A stretch of DNA of 30,342 nucleotides, from positions 1 through 30,342 of the forward strand of contig JACKKJ010000011.1 of the NCBI GenBank assembly GCA_024236495.1, given 5' to 3'. The stretch comes from Paracoccaceae bacterium. Its GTDB lineage: Bacteria; Pseudomonadota; Alphaproteobacteria; Rhodobacterales; Rhodobacteraceae. The notes beneath the pieces are model-generated. The model was not told the DNA's origin and did no database searches. It saw only the letters and a program-made list of their open reading frames with translations. Positions 8,850 through 16,282 of this stretch are shown piece by piece (positions within the stretch are counted from its first letter, which is position 1; each line of letters begins with the position of its first letter). A program made the translations under genes and the position numbers.

Positions 8850-9489
8850 GATCACCGCGCGGATCGCGGGGGCGGAACGCGCTGCGGGGCGGCCGGAAGG
8901 GACGGTCCGCCTGATCGCGGTGTCGAAGGTCCAGCCGCTTGAACGGGTTGAGGCCGTGCTGGCCGAGGGGCACCGCGTTTTCGGAGAGAACTATGTGCAG
9001 GAGGCGGCCGGCAAGTGGCCCGCGCTGCGCGAAAGGTTCGGCCCGGTCGAACTTCACATGATCGGCCCCTTGCAGACGAACAAGGCCAAGGTCGCGGTCG
9101 AACTCTTCGACGCGATCCATACCCTCGACCGGCCTTCGCTTGCCGAGAAGCTGGCCCGGCTGGCCGAGGCGCGCGGAAGCTGCCCGGCGCTGTTTGTTCA
9201 GGTCAACACGGGCGAGGAATCGCAGAAGGCCGGGGTGCTGCCATCCGATGCCGACGGATTCATCCGCGATTGCCGCGCGCTTGGCCTGCCGCTGGCCGGG
9301 CTGATGTGCATCCCGCCCGAGGATCAAGACAGCCGGCCGCATTTCGCCATGCTGGCCGCCCTGGCCGAACGAAACGGCCTGACAGGTCTTTCGATGGGCA
9401 TGAGCGGCGATTTCGAGGCCGCGATCGCCGCCGGCGCCACTCATGTTCGGGTCGGTTCGGCGATATTCGGCGCGCGGGACTACGGCTAG
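8836..9489 (+). CDS. yggS: YggS/PLPBP-family pyridoxal-phosphate homeostasis protein
   Basis: A 217-residue single-domain alanine-racemase-fold protein. The cofactor lysine is Lys31 in LIAVSKVQP; further landmarks are the FGENYVQEA loop, LHMIGPLQTNKAK, and the phosphate-binding SMGMSGDFEAAI plus THVRVGSAIFG at the C-terminus. Members of this family carry PLP and buffer vitamin B6 and amino-acid pools; no catalytic reaction is established. The ATG at 8836 lies inside the last codons of the sulfotransferase gene (14-base overlap), so translation is coupled; a GTG two codons upstream is an alternative. The gene ends tail-to-tail with the next one: the palindrome CTAG supplies both stop codons. 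Confidence 0.95.
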   Translation: MSLTEITARIAGAERAAGRPEGTVRLIAVSKVQPLERVEAVLAEGHRVFGENYVQEAAGKWPALRERFGPVELHMIGPLQTNKAKVAVELFDAIHTLDRPSLAEKLARLAEARGSCPALFVQVNTGEESQKAGVLPSDADGFIRDCRALGLPLAGLMCIPPEDQDSRPHFAMLAALAERNGLTGLSMGMSGDFEAAIAAGATHVRVGSAIFGARDYG

Positions 9490-9995
9490 GCCCGGACGAT
9501 CACCCGCGTCCCCGGCGCGGCGTGACGGGCGATGAACAGAAGATCCTGACGCGAAAATGCAAGGCATCCGGCGGTCGGAAAGCCGGGCCGCCGCCATTGG
9601 TGGATGAAGATCGCCGATCCCTTCCCGGGCACCGCCCGCGGCCAGTTCCAGTCGAGTGGAAGGATCATGTCGTACAGCGGGTCGCCGCGCCGCAGGCGTT
9701 CCTGGCTTGGGCCGAAGGGCTTGCGGACAAGGTGGTTGTAGTCCTGGTGGTCCGGTGCGTCGCACCAGCGGTCTTCCAGCCCGATCGGCAACGCCCAGTC
9801 CGGCAGCGCAGCCGCGGCGATGCGGTCCGGCCGGAACAGGAGGCCAAGGGTCCGGTGGATGCCGACGGGCGTGGCGCCGTCGCCTTCGCGCTTGTCCGTC
9901 CGGATGCCGCCCCTGCCCAGGCTGACCGGCAGCAATCGCCCCATGAATCGAACGCCGCCGGGGGTCAGGACCAGATCGGAGACAGCGGCGATCAC
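9486..9995 (-). CDS. L,D-transpeptidase (YkuD-fold) family protein, cytoplasmic-looking
   Basis: A 169-residue protein with the L,D-transpeptidase catalytic pattern: His132 in AIFIHQW and the nucleophile Cys144 in PTAGCLAFS, preceded by a strand-rich N-terminus with TPVGIHRTLGLL (the TPxG turn). The fold normally makes or trims 3-3 peptidoglycan cross-links. The start is a GTG at 9995 that overlaps the ribA stop as GTGA; no ATG fits, and reading further upstream would run through ribA in the wrong frame. With this start there is no signal peptide or membrane anchor, odd for a periplasmic enzyme. Export by another route, or a cytoplasmic substrate, are both possible. Catalytic activity is inferred from the His-Cys pair only. 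Confidence 0.85.
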   Translation of the reverse strand: MIAAVSDLVLTPGGVRFMGRLLPVSLGRGGIRTDKREGDGATPVGIHRTLGLLFRPDRIAAAALPDWALPIGLEDRWCDAPDHQDYNHLVRKPFGPSQERLRRGDPLYDMILPLDWNWPRAVPGKGSAIFIHQWRRPGFPTAGCLAFSRQDLLFIARHAAPGTRVIVRA

Positions 9996-11080
9996 AGCAG
10001 ATGCCCGGACTTCTTCGCCTTGGTGGCCAGATAGGCGTCGTTCTGAGGGGTGCGCCCGACCCTCAGCGGCACGCGTTCGACAACCTTGATTCCCATGGCT
10101 TCCATCATGCGGATCTTCGCCGGGTTGTTGGTCAGAAGCCGAACCGACCCGAAGCCCATGGATCGCAACAGGCCGGCACCCAGGCGGAAGTCGCGTTCGT
10201 CGTCTTCGAAGCCAAGCCGGTGGTTCGCCTCGACCGTGTCGAACCCCTGGTCCTGTAGCGAATAGGCCCGCATCTTGTTCGCGAGGCCGATGCCGCGGCC
10301 TTCCTGGTTCAGGTAAAGCAGGACGCCCGCACCCTCGGCGCCCATCTGTTCCAGCGCCGCGTTCAATTGCGGACCGCAGTCGCATTTCAGGCTTCCAAGA
10401 AGGTCGCCGGTGAAGCAGGCCGAATGCAGGCGCGCCAGAACCGGCTTGTCTCGCGGCGGCCGGCCGATCTCGATCACATAGTGTTCCTCGCCGCCGTCTT
10501 CGGGGCGGAAGACATGCAGGCGCCCCGCTTCGGCGGCGCGCATCGGAACCCGCGCGGCGATCACCGGATGCAGCGCGGCCGCACGCGCGAATTCGGGGGC
10601 GGCGCTGTCGAGGTCGAGATGGGTCAACCCTTCGCGCCGGGCAATCCCGATCCCGTCGACGACCGGAACCACCAGCGCCGCCGGCAGCAGATGCGCGGAC
10701 TTCGCAAGCTGGATCGCGAAACGGTGCAGCGCGGCGTCGCCCTCGCGTTCGCTGGCCAGCGGACCCTTCATCGGGGCGCGAAGATCGTCCGCCGGGTCGG
10801 CCACGCCGGAAATCCAGTCCAGACCAGCCTCGGGCGGCACGACGATGCGGGCAATGTCGCCGTCATAGGCGCGGGCCTTCAGGGTCTCGGCGCGCCGCAC
10901 GGTGATGGCAAGCGCGACGGGTCCAAGCGCGCGCAGCGCCGCCAGCCTTTCGGCGCTCAGTTCCTCTGCCGCGACGATGACGGCGTGACGCCCGGCCGCG
11001 GCCAGCACGACGGGCACGCCCATGCGCAGGTCTGCGCGGGCGCGATTCAGGCGTTCGATGGGGGTCGGGCCAAGGGGCAT
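9992..11080 (-). CDS. ribA: GTP cyclohydrolase II with degenerate RibB-like N-terminal domain
   Basis: A 362-residue protein. The C-terminal half (about 175-360) is a complete GTP cyclohydrolase II, first step of riboflavin synthesis: zinc ligands Cys222, Cys233 and Cys235 in LHSACFTGDLLGSLKCDCG, NQEGRGIGLANK at 258-269, and the RLLTNNPAKI stretch. The N-terminal half (about 10-150) aligns by eye with the DHBP synthase (RibB) fold (ADLRMGVPVVL..., AAEEL) but lacks the acidic DDEDRENEGD active-site loop, so it is probably not catalytic. E. coli RibA is about 196 residues, so this is a fused, partly degenerate RibBA. Its stop overlaps the GTG of the L,D-transpeptidase-like gene. It diverges from the CenR-like gene across 153 bases. 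Confidence 0.93.
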   Translation of the reverse strand: MPLGPTPIERLNRARADLRMGVPVVLAAAGRHAVIVAAEELSAERLAALRALGPVALAITVRRAETLKARAYDGDIARIVVPPEAGLDWISGVADPADDLRAPMKGPLASEREGDAALHRFAIQLAKSAHLLPAALVVPVVDGIGIARREGLTHLDLDSAAPEFARAAALHPVIAARVPMRAAEAGRLHVFRPEDGGEEHYVIEIGRPPRDKPVLARLHSACFTGDLLGSLKCDCGPQLNAALEQMGAEGAGVLLYLNQEGRGIGLANKMRAYSLQDQGFDTVEANHRLGFEDDERDFRLGAGLLRSMGFGSVRLLTNNPAKIRMMEAMGIKVVERVPLRVGRTPQNDAYLATKAKKSGHLL

Positions 11081-11120
11081 GGATCATCCGGTGTTGCGCC
11101 CCCTAGATAATCGCGGCTGC

Positions 11121-11140
11121 CAGAAATTGAAACATTTCTG
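11121..11140. promoter_or_regulatory. Perfect inverted repeat, candidate operator
   Basis: CAGAAAT (11121-11127), six-base spacer TGAAAC, ATTTCTG (11134-11140): a perfect 7-base dyad in the 153-base gap between ribA (minus) and the CenR-like gene (plus). It is AT-rich in a GC-rich genome and has no T-run, so an operator is likelier than a terminator. The half-site direct repeat GAAATT-GAAACA within it could also suit an OmpR-type regulator. Confidence 0.45.
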
Positions 11141-11233
11141 CGCGTGGCGACAACTCCGTGTGAAATCCTGTTGCAGGACTTGCCGAACCAGACCCGAGAC
11201 CGCATCTGGGAAGGGCAAGGCGGAGTAGATTTC

Positions 11234-11920
11234 ATGGCCAATCTCAAGAAGATCCTTCTGGTTGACGACGACGACGATCTGCGCGAGGCGCTGGCCGAGC
11301 AGTTGGTCATGACCGAGGATTTCGATGTATTCGAAGCCGGCAACGGCGCCGAAGCGATCGAAAAGGTAAAGGCAGGGATCTACGACCTGGCGCTTCTGGA
11401 TGTCGGGTTGCCCGATACCGACGGCCGCGAGCTTTGCAAGCGGATGCGCAAGCAGGGGGTGAAATGCCCCATCGTCATGCTTACCGGGCACGACAGCGAC
11501 GCCGATACGATCCTGGGCCTTGACGCGGGCGCCAACGATTATGTGACCAAGCCCTTCAAGTTTCCGGTGTTGCTGGCGCGGATCCGCGCGCAGCTTCGGA
11601 CCCACGAACAGTCCGAAGACGCGGTCTTCCAGCTTGGGCCCTATACGTTCAAGCCGGCGATGAAGATGCTGGTCGACGAAAGGGAACGCAAGATCCGCCT
11701 GACCGAGAAAGAGACGAACATCCTCAAGTTCCTGTATCGTGCGGCGGACGGCGTGGTCGCCCGCGATGTCCTTCTGCACGAGGTCTGGGGCTACAATGCA
11801 GGCGTGACGACCCATACACTGGAAACGCACATTTATCGTTTGCGTCAAAAAATAGAACCAGATCCGTCAAACGCCCGCCTTCTTGTTACGGAATCTGGTG
11901 GCTACAGGCTGGTCGCCTGA
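11234..11920 (+). CDS. cenR: OmpR-family response regulator, CenR-like
   Basis: A 228-residue two-component response regulator. Receiver domain (1-120): acidic pocket at DDDDD (11-15), phospho-acceptor Asp56 in LLDVGLPD, Thr84 and Lys106 (VTKPFKF). The C-terminal winged helix (about 130-228) has TEKETNILKFLYR, the recognition region TTHTLETHIYRLRQKIE and the wing TESGGYRLVA. The sequence, notably MLTGHDSDADTILGLDAGANDYVTKPFKF, resembles CenR, the essential envelope regulator of Caulobacter and Rhodobacter; I give that name from memory of the family, not from a search. No histidine kinase is adjacent, which fits CenR, whose kinase CenK is usually elsewhere. Start at 11234 follows a GGCGGAG stretch; an in-frame upstream ATG at 11144 is less likely. 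Confidence 0.85.
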   Translation: MANLKKILLVDDDDDLREALAEQLVMTEDFDVFEAGNGAEAIEKVKAGIYDLALLDVGLPDTDGRELCKRMRKQGVKCPIVMLTGHDSDADTILGLDAGANDYVTKPFKFPVLLARIRAQLRTHEQSEDAVFQLGPYTFKPAMKMLVDERERKIRLTEKETNILKFLYRAADGVVARDVLLHEVWGYNAGVTTHTLETHIYRLRQKIEPDPSNARLLVTESGGYRLVA

Positions 11921-11977
11921 TCTGACGAATCCCCTTGCCGCTTCGGGGTCATGAAGCGGCATCCTCCCTGTTGGACT

Positions 11978-12006
11978 GACCCGGGCATTGCCCGGGTCTT
12001 TTTTTT
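11978..12006 (+). terminator. Rho-independent terminator of the CenR-like gene
   Basis: GACCCGGGC (11978-11986), loop ATT, GCCCGGGTC (11990-11998), then eight T residues (11999-12006). A textbook intrinsic terminator 57 bases after the stop codon. It also separates this gene from the convergent gene ending at 12027. Confidence 0.96.
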
Positions 12007-12026
12007 GCCACCCCCCGAGGAACCAC

Positions 12027-12569
12027 CTAGTTGGCGGGGCGGATCGTCGCTTCGGGCATCTTCACCTTGGCCAGGAACGGATAGGCCGCCGCCGCGACCT
12101 GCTGCCGTTCAGGGCCATCGACGCGCAGGAAGTACCACTTTCCGTCTTCCATGACCGCCAGCAGCGGTTGTTCGTTGATCGTGGCCGCATCCCCGGTGGT
12201 CGCGGTAAAGCGGGTCGGGATCAGGACCCAGGTCACGGTGGTGCCGTCGGAAAGGGTTCCCTCCTCGGCCTTGAGCTTCGATTTCCCGGCCGCCAGGTCG
12301 CTGAACCGGGTGCCTTCCATCAGCGCCGCCGTCTGATCTGTCAGCACCTTGGTCAGGGCGGCCGCTTCGACCCCGGTCGCACCTGCGAACACATTCAGCA
12401 AGCGCGGCGGCATCGCCGCGACGATGTCCGACGCGCTGCCCGCCCCGATGGCGGCCAGATAGGCGTCCACGGAAACCGAAAGCGTTTCCGCTTCGCCCTG
12501 GGTCAGCGGGCGGGCGCTGGCGGGGAAGGCCAGCGCGAGAGACAGAAGAAGGGCGGCAAGGCGATGCAT
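12027..12569 (-). CDS. Secreted protein of unknown function
   Basis: A 180-residue protein with a clear Sec signal peptide (MHRLAALLLSLALAFPASA, cleaved near residue 19). The mature part begins with helices (TQGEAETLSVSVDAYLAAIG, AAALTKVLTDQTAALMEG) and continues as antiparallel strands (GTTVTWVLIPTRFTA, PLLAVMEDGKWYFLRVDG), ending with a helix-strand tail. The helix-then-sheet order and the GKWYFLRVDG strand recall NTF2-like/SnoaL-type periplasmic proteins, but I do not recognise a named family. Start at 12569 is set by the signal peptide and a GGAG site 8 bases upstream. It diverges from xthA and converges on the CenR-like gene, so it is a single-gene unit. Confidence 0.8.
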   Translation of the reverse strand: MHRLAALLLSLALAFPASARPLTQGEAETLSVSVDAYLAAIGAGSASDIVAAMPPRLLNVFAGATGVEAAALTKVLTDQTAALMEGTRFSDLAAGKSKLKAEEGTLSDGTTVTWVLIPTRFTATTGDAATINEQPLLAVMEDGKWYFLRVDGPERQQVAAAAYPFLAKVKMPEATIRPAN

Positions 12570-12646
12570 CGCGGATCTCCGGGTTTTCCAAGACGATCTT
12601 GCACGAGGCGCGCCTATCCTCAAGCCCCGGTACGCGATCCGGCGCA

Positions 12647-12675
12647 TTGCCGCCGCCCGCCCCGGGGGCTAAGGT
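12647..12675 (+). promoter_or_regulatory. Possible sigma-70 promoter of xthA
   Basis: TTGCCG (12647-12652), a 17-base spacer and TAAGGT (12670-12675) lie just upstream of xthA and would give a leader of roughly 20 bases containing the AGGAG ribosome site at 12691-12695. Weak match to consensus; position is the main support. Confidence 0.35.
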
Positions 12676-12701
12676 CGCTGCCCAACGCACAGGAGACACC
12701 G

Positions 12702-13490
12702 ATGACCTTCACCCTCGCCACCTGGAACATCAACTCGGTCCGCCTGCGCGAGGGGCTGGTGGCAAAGCTCCTGTCCGAGGAGTCGCCTGACGTCCTGTGC
12801 CTTCAGGAATGCAAGAGCCCGGTCGACAAGATCCCGACCGAAGCGTTTTCGGCGCTGGGGTATCGTCATATGGCCGCACGCGGGCAGAAGGGCTACAACG
12901 GCGTCGCGATCCTGTCGAAACTGCCGCTGAAAGAGGTTGCGGCCTTCGACTTCGCCGACCTTGGCCATGCCCGCCACATTGCGGCGGAACTGGAAAACGG
13001 CGTCACCATCCACAATTTCTACGTCCCCGCCGGGGGCGACATTCCCGACCGGGAGGCGAACGAGAAATTCGGCCAGAAGCTGGATTACGTTGCGGCGATG
13101 CGCGACTGGGCACACCGGGAAGCGCCGAAGAAGTCGATCCTGGTGGGCGACCTGAACATCGCCCCGCGCGAGGACGATGTGTGGAACCACAAGCAGCTTC
13201 TGAAGATCGTCAGCCACACGCCGGTGGAAACGAACCTCCTGAACGACGCGATCGCGGCGGGGAACTGGGTGGACGTGACCCGGCAGGACATCCCCGATGG
13301 GCTCTTGTACAGCTGGTGGTCCTATCGTTCGCCCGACTGGGACGCGGCGGACAAGGGGCGCCGGCTGGATCACGTCTGGGCGACGCCCGACATTTCCAAC
13401 GCGGCACATGGCAGCCGCGTGCTGCGCGCCGCACGGGCCTGGGAACAGCCGTCGGACCACGCGCCGGTTTTCGCGACCTTCGATCTGTAG
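12702..13490 (+). CDS. xthA: Exodeoxyribonuclease III
   Basis: A 262-residue exonuclease III / AP endonuclease, about the length of the E. coli enzyme (268). It cuts DNA at abasic sites and trims 3' ends in base-excision repair. Catalytic residues are in place: Asn11 (WNINSVR), metal-binding Glu36 (LQECK), Tyr107, Asp150 and Asn152 (VGDLNIAP), Asp223 (RRLDHVWAT), and Asp252-His253 (SDHAPV). ATG at 12702 is preceded by AGGAG with good spacing. It faces the GABA aminotransferase gene tail to tail, with a shared hairpin between them. Confidence 0.96.
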   Translation: MTFTLATWNINSVRLREGLVAKLLSEESPDVLCLQECKSPVDKIPTEAFSALGYRHMAARGQKGYNGVAILSKLPLKEVAAFDFADLGHARHIAAELENGVTIHNFYVPAGGDIPDREANEKFGQKLDYVAAMRDWAHREAPKKSILVGDLNIAPREDDVWNHKQLLKIVSHTPVETNLLNDAIAAGNWVDVTRQDIPDGLLYSWWSYRSPDWDAADKGRRLDHVWATPDISNAAHGSRVLRAARAWEQPSDHAPVFATFDL

Positions 13491-13509
13491 GACGGCCCCC
13501 GGAATGCAA

Positions 13510-13532
13510 ACGGCCGCCCGGCGGGCGGCCGT
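13510..13532. terminator. Bidirectional hairpin between xthA and gabT
   Basis: ACGGCCGCCC (13510-13519), loop GGC, GGGCGGCCGT (13523-13532): a perfect ten-base-pair GC-rich stem placed between the two convergent stop codons. The plus-strand tail is CTGTTGTCTG, the minus-strand tail TTTGCATTCC, so the T tracts are weak, but the position suits a shared terminator. Confidence 0.65.
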
Positions 13533-13557
13533 CTGTTGTCTGTGGTGGCAGGGCGGA

Positions 13558-14835
13558 TCAGGCGGCGCGGGCCGCGCGCATCGCCTCTTCCAGCTTGCCA
13601 AGTGCTTCGGTGAAGACGCCGTCCTGAATGGTCAGCGGCGACAGGAAGCGGATGACATTGCCATGCACCCCGCATGTCAGAAGCAGAAGCCCGCGCTTCA
13701 GCGCCTCGGTCCGCACCTTGTTGGCGAAATCGGCCGAGGGCTTGCCGGTGGCCACGTCGTTGAACTCCACCGCGTTCATGAAGCCGGGGCCGCGGATGTC
13801 CACGATCTCGGGAATGTCGCCGCGCAGCGATTCGAGGTGCTGCTTGAGTCGCGAGCCCAGCTGGTTGGCGCGGTCGCAAAGCCCTTCTTCCTCGATCACG
13901 TCCAGAACGGCATTGGCCGCGGCGATACCCATCGGGCTGCCGCCATAGGTGCCGCCCAGGCCGCCCGGCGCGGGGGCGTCCATGATCGCCGCCCGGCCCG
14001 TCACCGCCGCCAGCGGGAAGCCCCCCGCCAGCGCCTTGGCCATCGTCATCAGGTCCGGTTCGACATCGTGGTGTTCCATCGCGAACATCTTGCCGGTGCG
14101 GGCGAAGCCGGTCTGCACCTCGTCGGCGATCAGAAGGATGCCGTGTTCGTCGCAGATCGCGCGCAGCGCCTTGAAGAATTCGCGCGGGGCTTCGTAGAAG
14201 CCGCCTTCGCCCTGCACGGGTTCAAGGATGATCGCGGCGACGCGCTTGGGGTCGACGTCGGCCTTGAAAAGATAGTTCAGCGTATCCAGGGACTGCTGCA
14301 CCGAGACGCCATGAAGGCCGACCGGGAATGGAACGTGGAAGACGTCGTTCGGCATCGCGCCGAAGCCGACCTTGTAGGGCACGACCTTGCCGGTCAGCGC
14401 CATGCCCATGAAGGTCCGGCCGTGGAAGGCGCCGGTAAAGGCGACGACGGCCTGCCGGCCGGTCGCGGCGCGGGCGATCTTGATCGCGTTCTCCACCGCC
14501 TCGGCGCCGGTGGTGACGAAGATCGATTTCTTCTCGCCCGAGATCGGCACGATGCTGTTCAGCCGTTCGGCCAGGCGCACATAGTTCTCGTAGGGAACGA
14601 CCTGGTGGCAGGTGTGGGTGAAGTGATCAAGCTGATCCTTGACCGCTTCGATTACCCGGGGGTGGCGGTGGCCGGTGTTCACCACGGCGATGCCTGCGGC
14701 GAAGTCGATATAGCGGTTGCCTTCCTTGTCCCAAATCTCGGCGTTCTCGGCCTTGTCCACGAAGATCTGGGTCATCACGCCGACGCCGCGCGACATGGCG
14801 GACTTGCGGCGTTCTTCGATTTCGGCGTTCAGCAT
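13558..14835 (-). CDS. gabT: 4-aminobutyrate aminotransferase
   Basis: A 425-residue class III aminotransferase, the same length as E. coli GabT (426). It moves the amino group of GABA to 2-oxoglutarate, giving succinate semialdehyde and glutamate. Landmarks: the PLP phosphate-binding TTGAEAVENA (108-117), FHGRT near 138-142, Glu209 (EPVQGEGG), Asp238 in LIADEVQTGF, and the Schiff-base Lys267 in MAKALAGGFPL. Related 5-aminovalerate or putrescine transaminases cannot be excluded, but the sequence is closest to GabT in my reading. A PuuR-like regulator is transcribed divergently from the same 136-base gap, fitting polyamine/GABA control. No succinate-semialdehyde dehydrogenase gene lies in the window. 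Confidence 0.92.
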   Translation of the reverse strand: MLNAEIEERRKSAMSRGVGVMTQIFVDKAENAEIWDKEGNRYIDFAAGIAVVNTGHRHPRVIEAVKDQLDHFTHTCHQVVPYENYVRLAERLNSIVPISGEKKSIFVTTGAEAVENAIKIARAATGRQAVVAFTGAFHGRTFMGMALTGKVVPYKVGFGAMPNDVFHVPFPVGLHGVSVQQSLDTLNYLFKADVDPKRVAAIILEPVQGEGGFYEAPREFFKALRAICDEHGILLIADEVQTGFARTGKMFAMEHHDVEPDLMTMAKALAGGFPLAAVTGRAAIMDAPAPGGLGGTYGGSPMGIAAANAVLDVIEEEGLCDRANQLGSRLKQHLESLRGDIPEIVDIRGPGFMNAVEFNDVATGKPSADFANKVRTEALKRGLLLLTCGVHGNVIRFLSPLTIQDGVFTEALGKLEEAMRAARAA

Positions 14836-14971
14836 GGCGTCTCTCCCTAGCGAAGTTCGCGCGCATCCTTACAGAGGCAACGGGCAATGATCAATATTGC
14901 GAATTGATGCCTAATAAATTTATCATTATGGAGAACCCAGGGCACAGGGCGTGCGTTCACGGGGAAGCGGC
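14836..14971. promoter_or_regulatory. AT-rich divergent operator/promoter region of gabT and the PuuR-like gene
   Basis: The core (14884-14930) is strikingly AT-rich for this genome and packed with dyads: GCAAT-N7-ATTGC (14884-14900), ATCAAT-N7-ATTGAT (14890-14908), TGATCA (14888-14893) and ATAAATTTAT (14914-14923). On the plus strand TTGCGA (14897-14902), 18 bases and TATCAT (14921-14926) form a possible promoter for the regulator. The overlapping repeats are natural operator candidates for the adjacent XRE-cupin protein. Confidence 0.55.
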
Positions 14972-15541
14972 ATGGAATTCGATACCGGGGCACGGCTCAA
15001 GGAAGAACGCGAACGCCGCCGCATGTCACAGCGCCAGCTTGCCGCGGTGACCGGCGTCACCGGCGGAATGATCTCCCTGATCGAGCAGAACCGCACCAGT
15101 CCTTCGATCGCCACGCTGAAGAAGATCCTCGTCGGCCTTGATATCACGCTTAGCGATTTCTTCTCGACGCCCGAGGAAGGCGGGCCGAAGTGGTTCTTCC
15201 GCAAGCACGAACTGCGCGAGATCACGCCATCGGCCAAGCGTGGCGAGGCCGAGGCAGGGGTGACCTTTCGCCAGATCGGACGCCCGGGGGCAAGCGCGAT
15301 CCAGATGCTTTATGAAACCTATGCGCCCGGCGCCGATACGGGACCGGAGCTTTACAGCCACGACGCCGAAGAGGCGGGCATCGTCCTGTCAGGCCGCGTC
15401 AACGTGACCGTCGGCACCGATACACAGACGCTTGAGGCCGGCGACGGCTATCTCTTCAACAGCCGAACGCCGCACCGGTTTCAAAACCCCGGGCCTGAAG
15501 ACTGCGTGGTGGTTTCGGCCTGTACCCCGCCGACCTTCTGA
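14972..15541 (+). CDS. XRE-family regulator with cupin domain (PuuR-like)
   Basis: A 189-residue transcription factor: an N-terminal helix-turn-helix of the XRE/lambda-repressor type (about 5-60; RRRMSQRQLAAVTGV, then the recognition helix TGGMISLIEQNRTSPS) and a C-terminal cupin (about 105-185; PGADTGPELYSHDAEEAGIVL, the GRVNVTVG and LEAGDGYLFNSRTPHRFQNPG strands). This layout is that of PuuR, the putrescine-utilisation repressor, and relatives that sense small metabolites through the cupin barrel. Divergent pairing with a GABA aminotransferase supports a role in GABA or polyamine breakdown; the ligand is inferred. Start at 14972 has GGGGA six bases upstream; a GTG at 14951 would add seven residues. 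Confidence 0.9.
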   Translation: MEFDTGARLKEERERRRMSQRQLAAVTGVTGGMISLIEQNRTSPSIATLKKILVGLDITLSDFFSTPEEGGPKWFFRKHELREITPSAKRGEAEAGVTFRQIGRPGASAIQMLYETYAPGADTGPELYSHDAEEAGIVLSGRVNVTVGTDTQTLEAGDGYLFNSRTPHRFQNPGPEDCVVVSACTPPTF

Positions 15542-15613
15542 ACCGCGCGGCCGTGCGCGCAATGGGTTCGGACCCCCTTCCCCCCGCGCCGTCCTGCAGC
15601 TAGGTTGCCGGAC

Positions 15614-16282
15614 ATGAGCTGGACGATCCCGAACATCCTGACGGTTCTGCGTCTTCTCGCCGCGCCGGGCGTGGCGGTGATGTTCCTGTATTTCCACAGG
15701 CCCTGGGCCGACTGGTTCGCGCTGGCGCTGTTCGTGTCGGCCGCCGTCACCGATTACTTCGACGGCTACCTTGCCCGGTTGTGGAAGCAGGAATCGAAAT
15801 TCGGCGCGATGCTTGACCCGATCGCCGACAAGGCGATGGTGGTGATCGCCATCATGGTCATTACCGGCTATTCCGGGATGAACCCCTGGCTGATCCTCCC
15901 CGCCACCGTCATCCTTTTCCGAGAGGTCTTCGTGTCAGGCCTGCGGGAATACCTGGGTGCGAAGGCCGGACTTCTGAAGGTCACGAAGCTGGCGAAGTGG
16001 AAGACGACGGCGCAGATGATCGCGATCGCGATCCTGTTCCTGGGGACCGGGCTGGAACATCTGGAAGGGATTGCGCGGCGCGGCCTGACGATGGAACAGT
16101 ATGCCGCATTGGTCGAGCAGGGCTTGGCCGACCCGATCCGCAGTTGCGGCACGCGGGGCTGCTCCTCGATTGCGACCACCGTCGGGCTGGCGGTGATCTG
16201 GGTCGCGGCAATCCTGACCTTCATGACCGGTTGGGAATACTTCCGCAAGGCCCTGCCCTTCCTGAAGGACGACAAGACATGA
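15614..16282 (+). CDS. pgsA: CDP-diacylglycerol-glycerol-3-phosphate 3-phosphatidyltransferase
   Basis: A 222-residue inner-membrane enzyme that makes phosphatidylglycerol phosphate, the committed step to phosphatidylglycerol and cardiolipin. The CDP-alcohol phosphotransferase motif is complete: Asp47-x2-Asp50-Gly51-x2-Ala54-Arg55-x8-Gly64-x3-Asp68-x3-Asp72. Several hydrophobic helices follow, as in the family. An insertion around residues 135-185 (ending in the SCGTRGCSS stretch) precedes the last helix and makes the protein longer than E. coli PgsA (182). ATG at 15614 is preferred over the TTG three codons upstream. Its TGA overlaps the moaD ATG (ATGA). Confidence 0.95.
   Translation: MSWTIPNILTVLRLLAAPGVAVMFLYFHRPWADWFALALFVSAAVTDYFDGYLARLWKQESKFGAMLDPIADKAMVVIAIMVITGYSGMNPWLILPATVILFREVFVSGLREYLGAKAGLLKVTKLAKWKTTAQMIAIAILFLGTGLEHLEGIARRGLTMEQYAALVEQGLADPIRSCGTRGCSSIATTVGLAVIWVAAILTFMTGWEYFRKALPFLKDDKT

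Noticed and set aside
13297..14850. A 517-codon plus-strand frame over gabT
   Set aside because: Antisense shadow of a well-supported aminotransferase gene; composition (HDRG-rich) is typical of GC-driven spurious frames.
15543..15560. CGCGC/GCGCG hairpin after the PuuR-like gene as a terminator
   Set aside because: Short stem, no T-run; such GC dyads are expected by chance in this composition.
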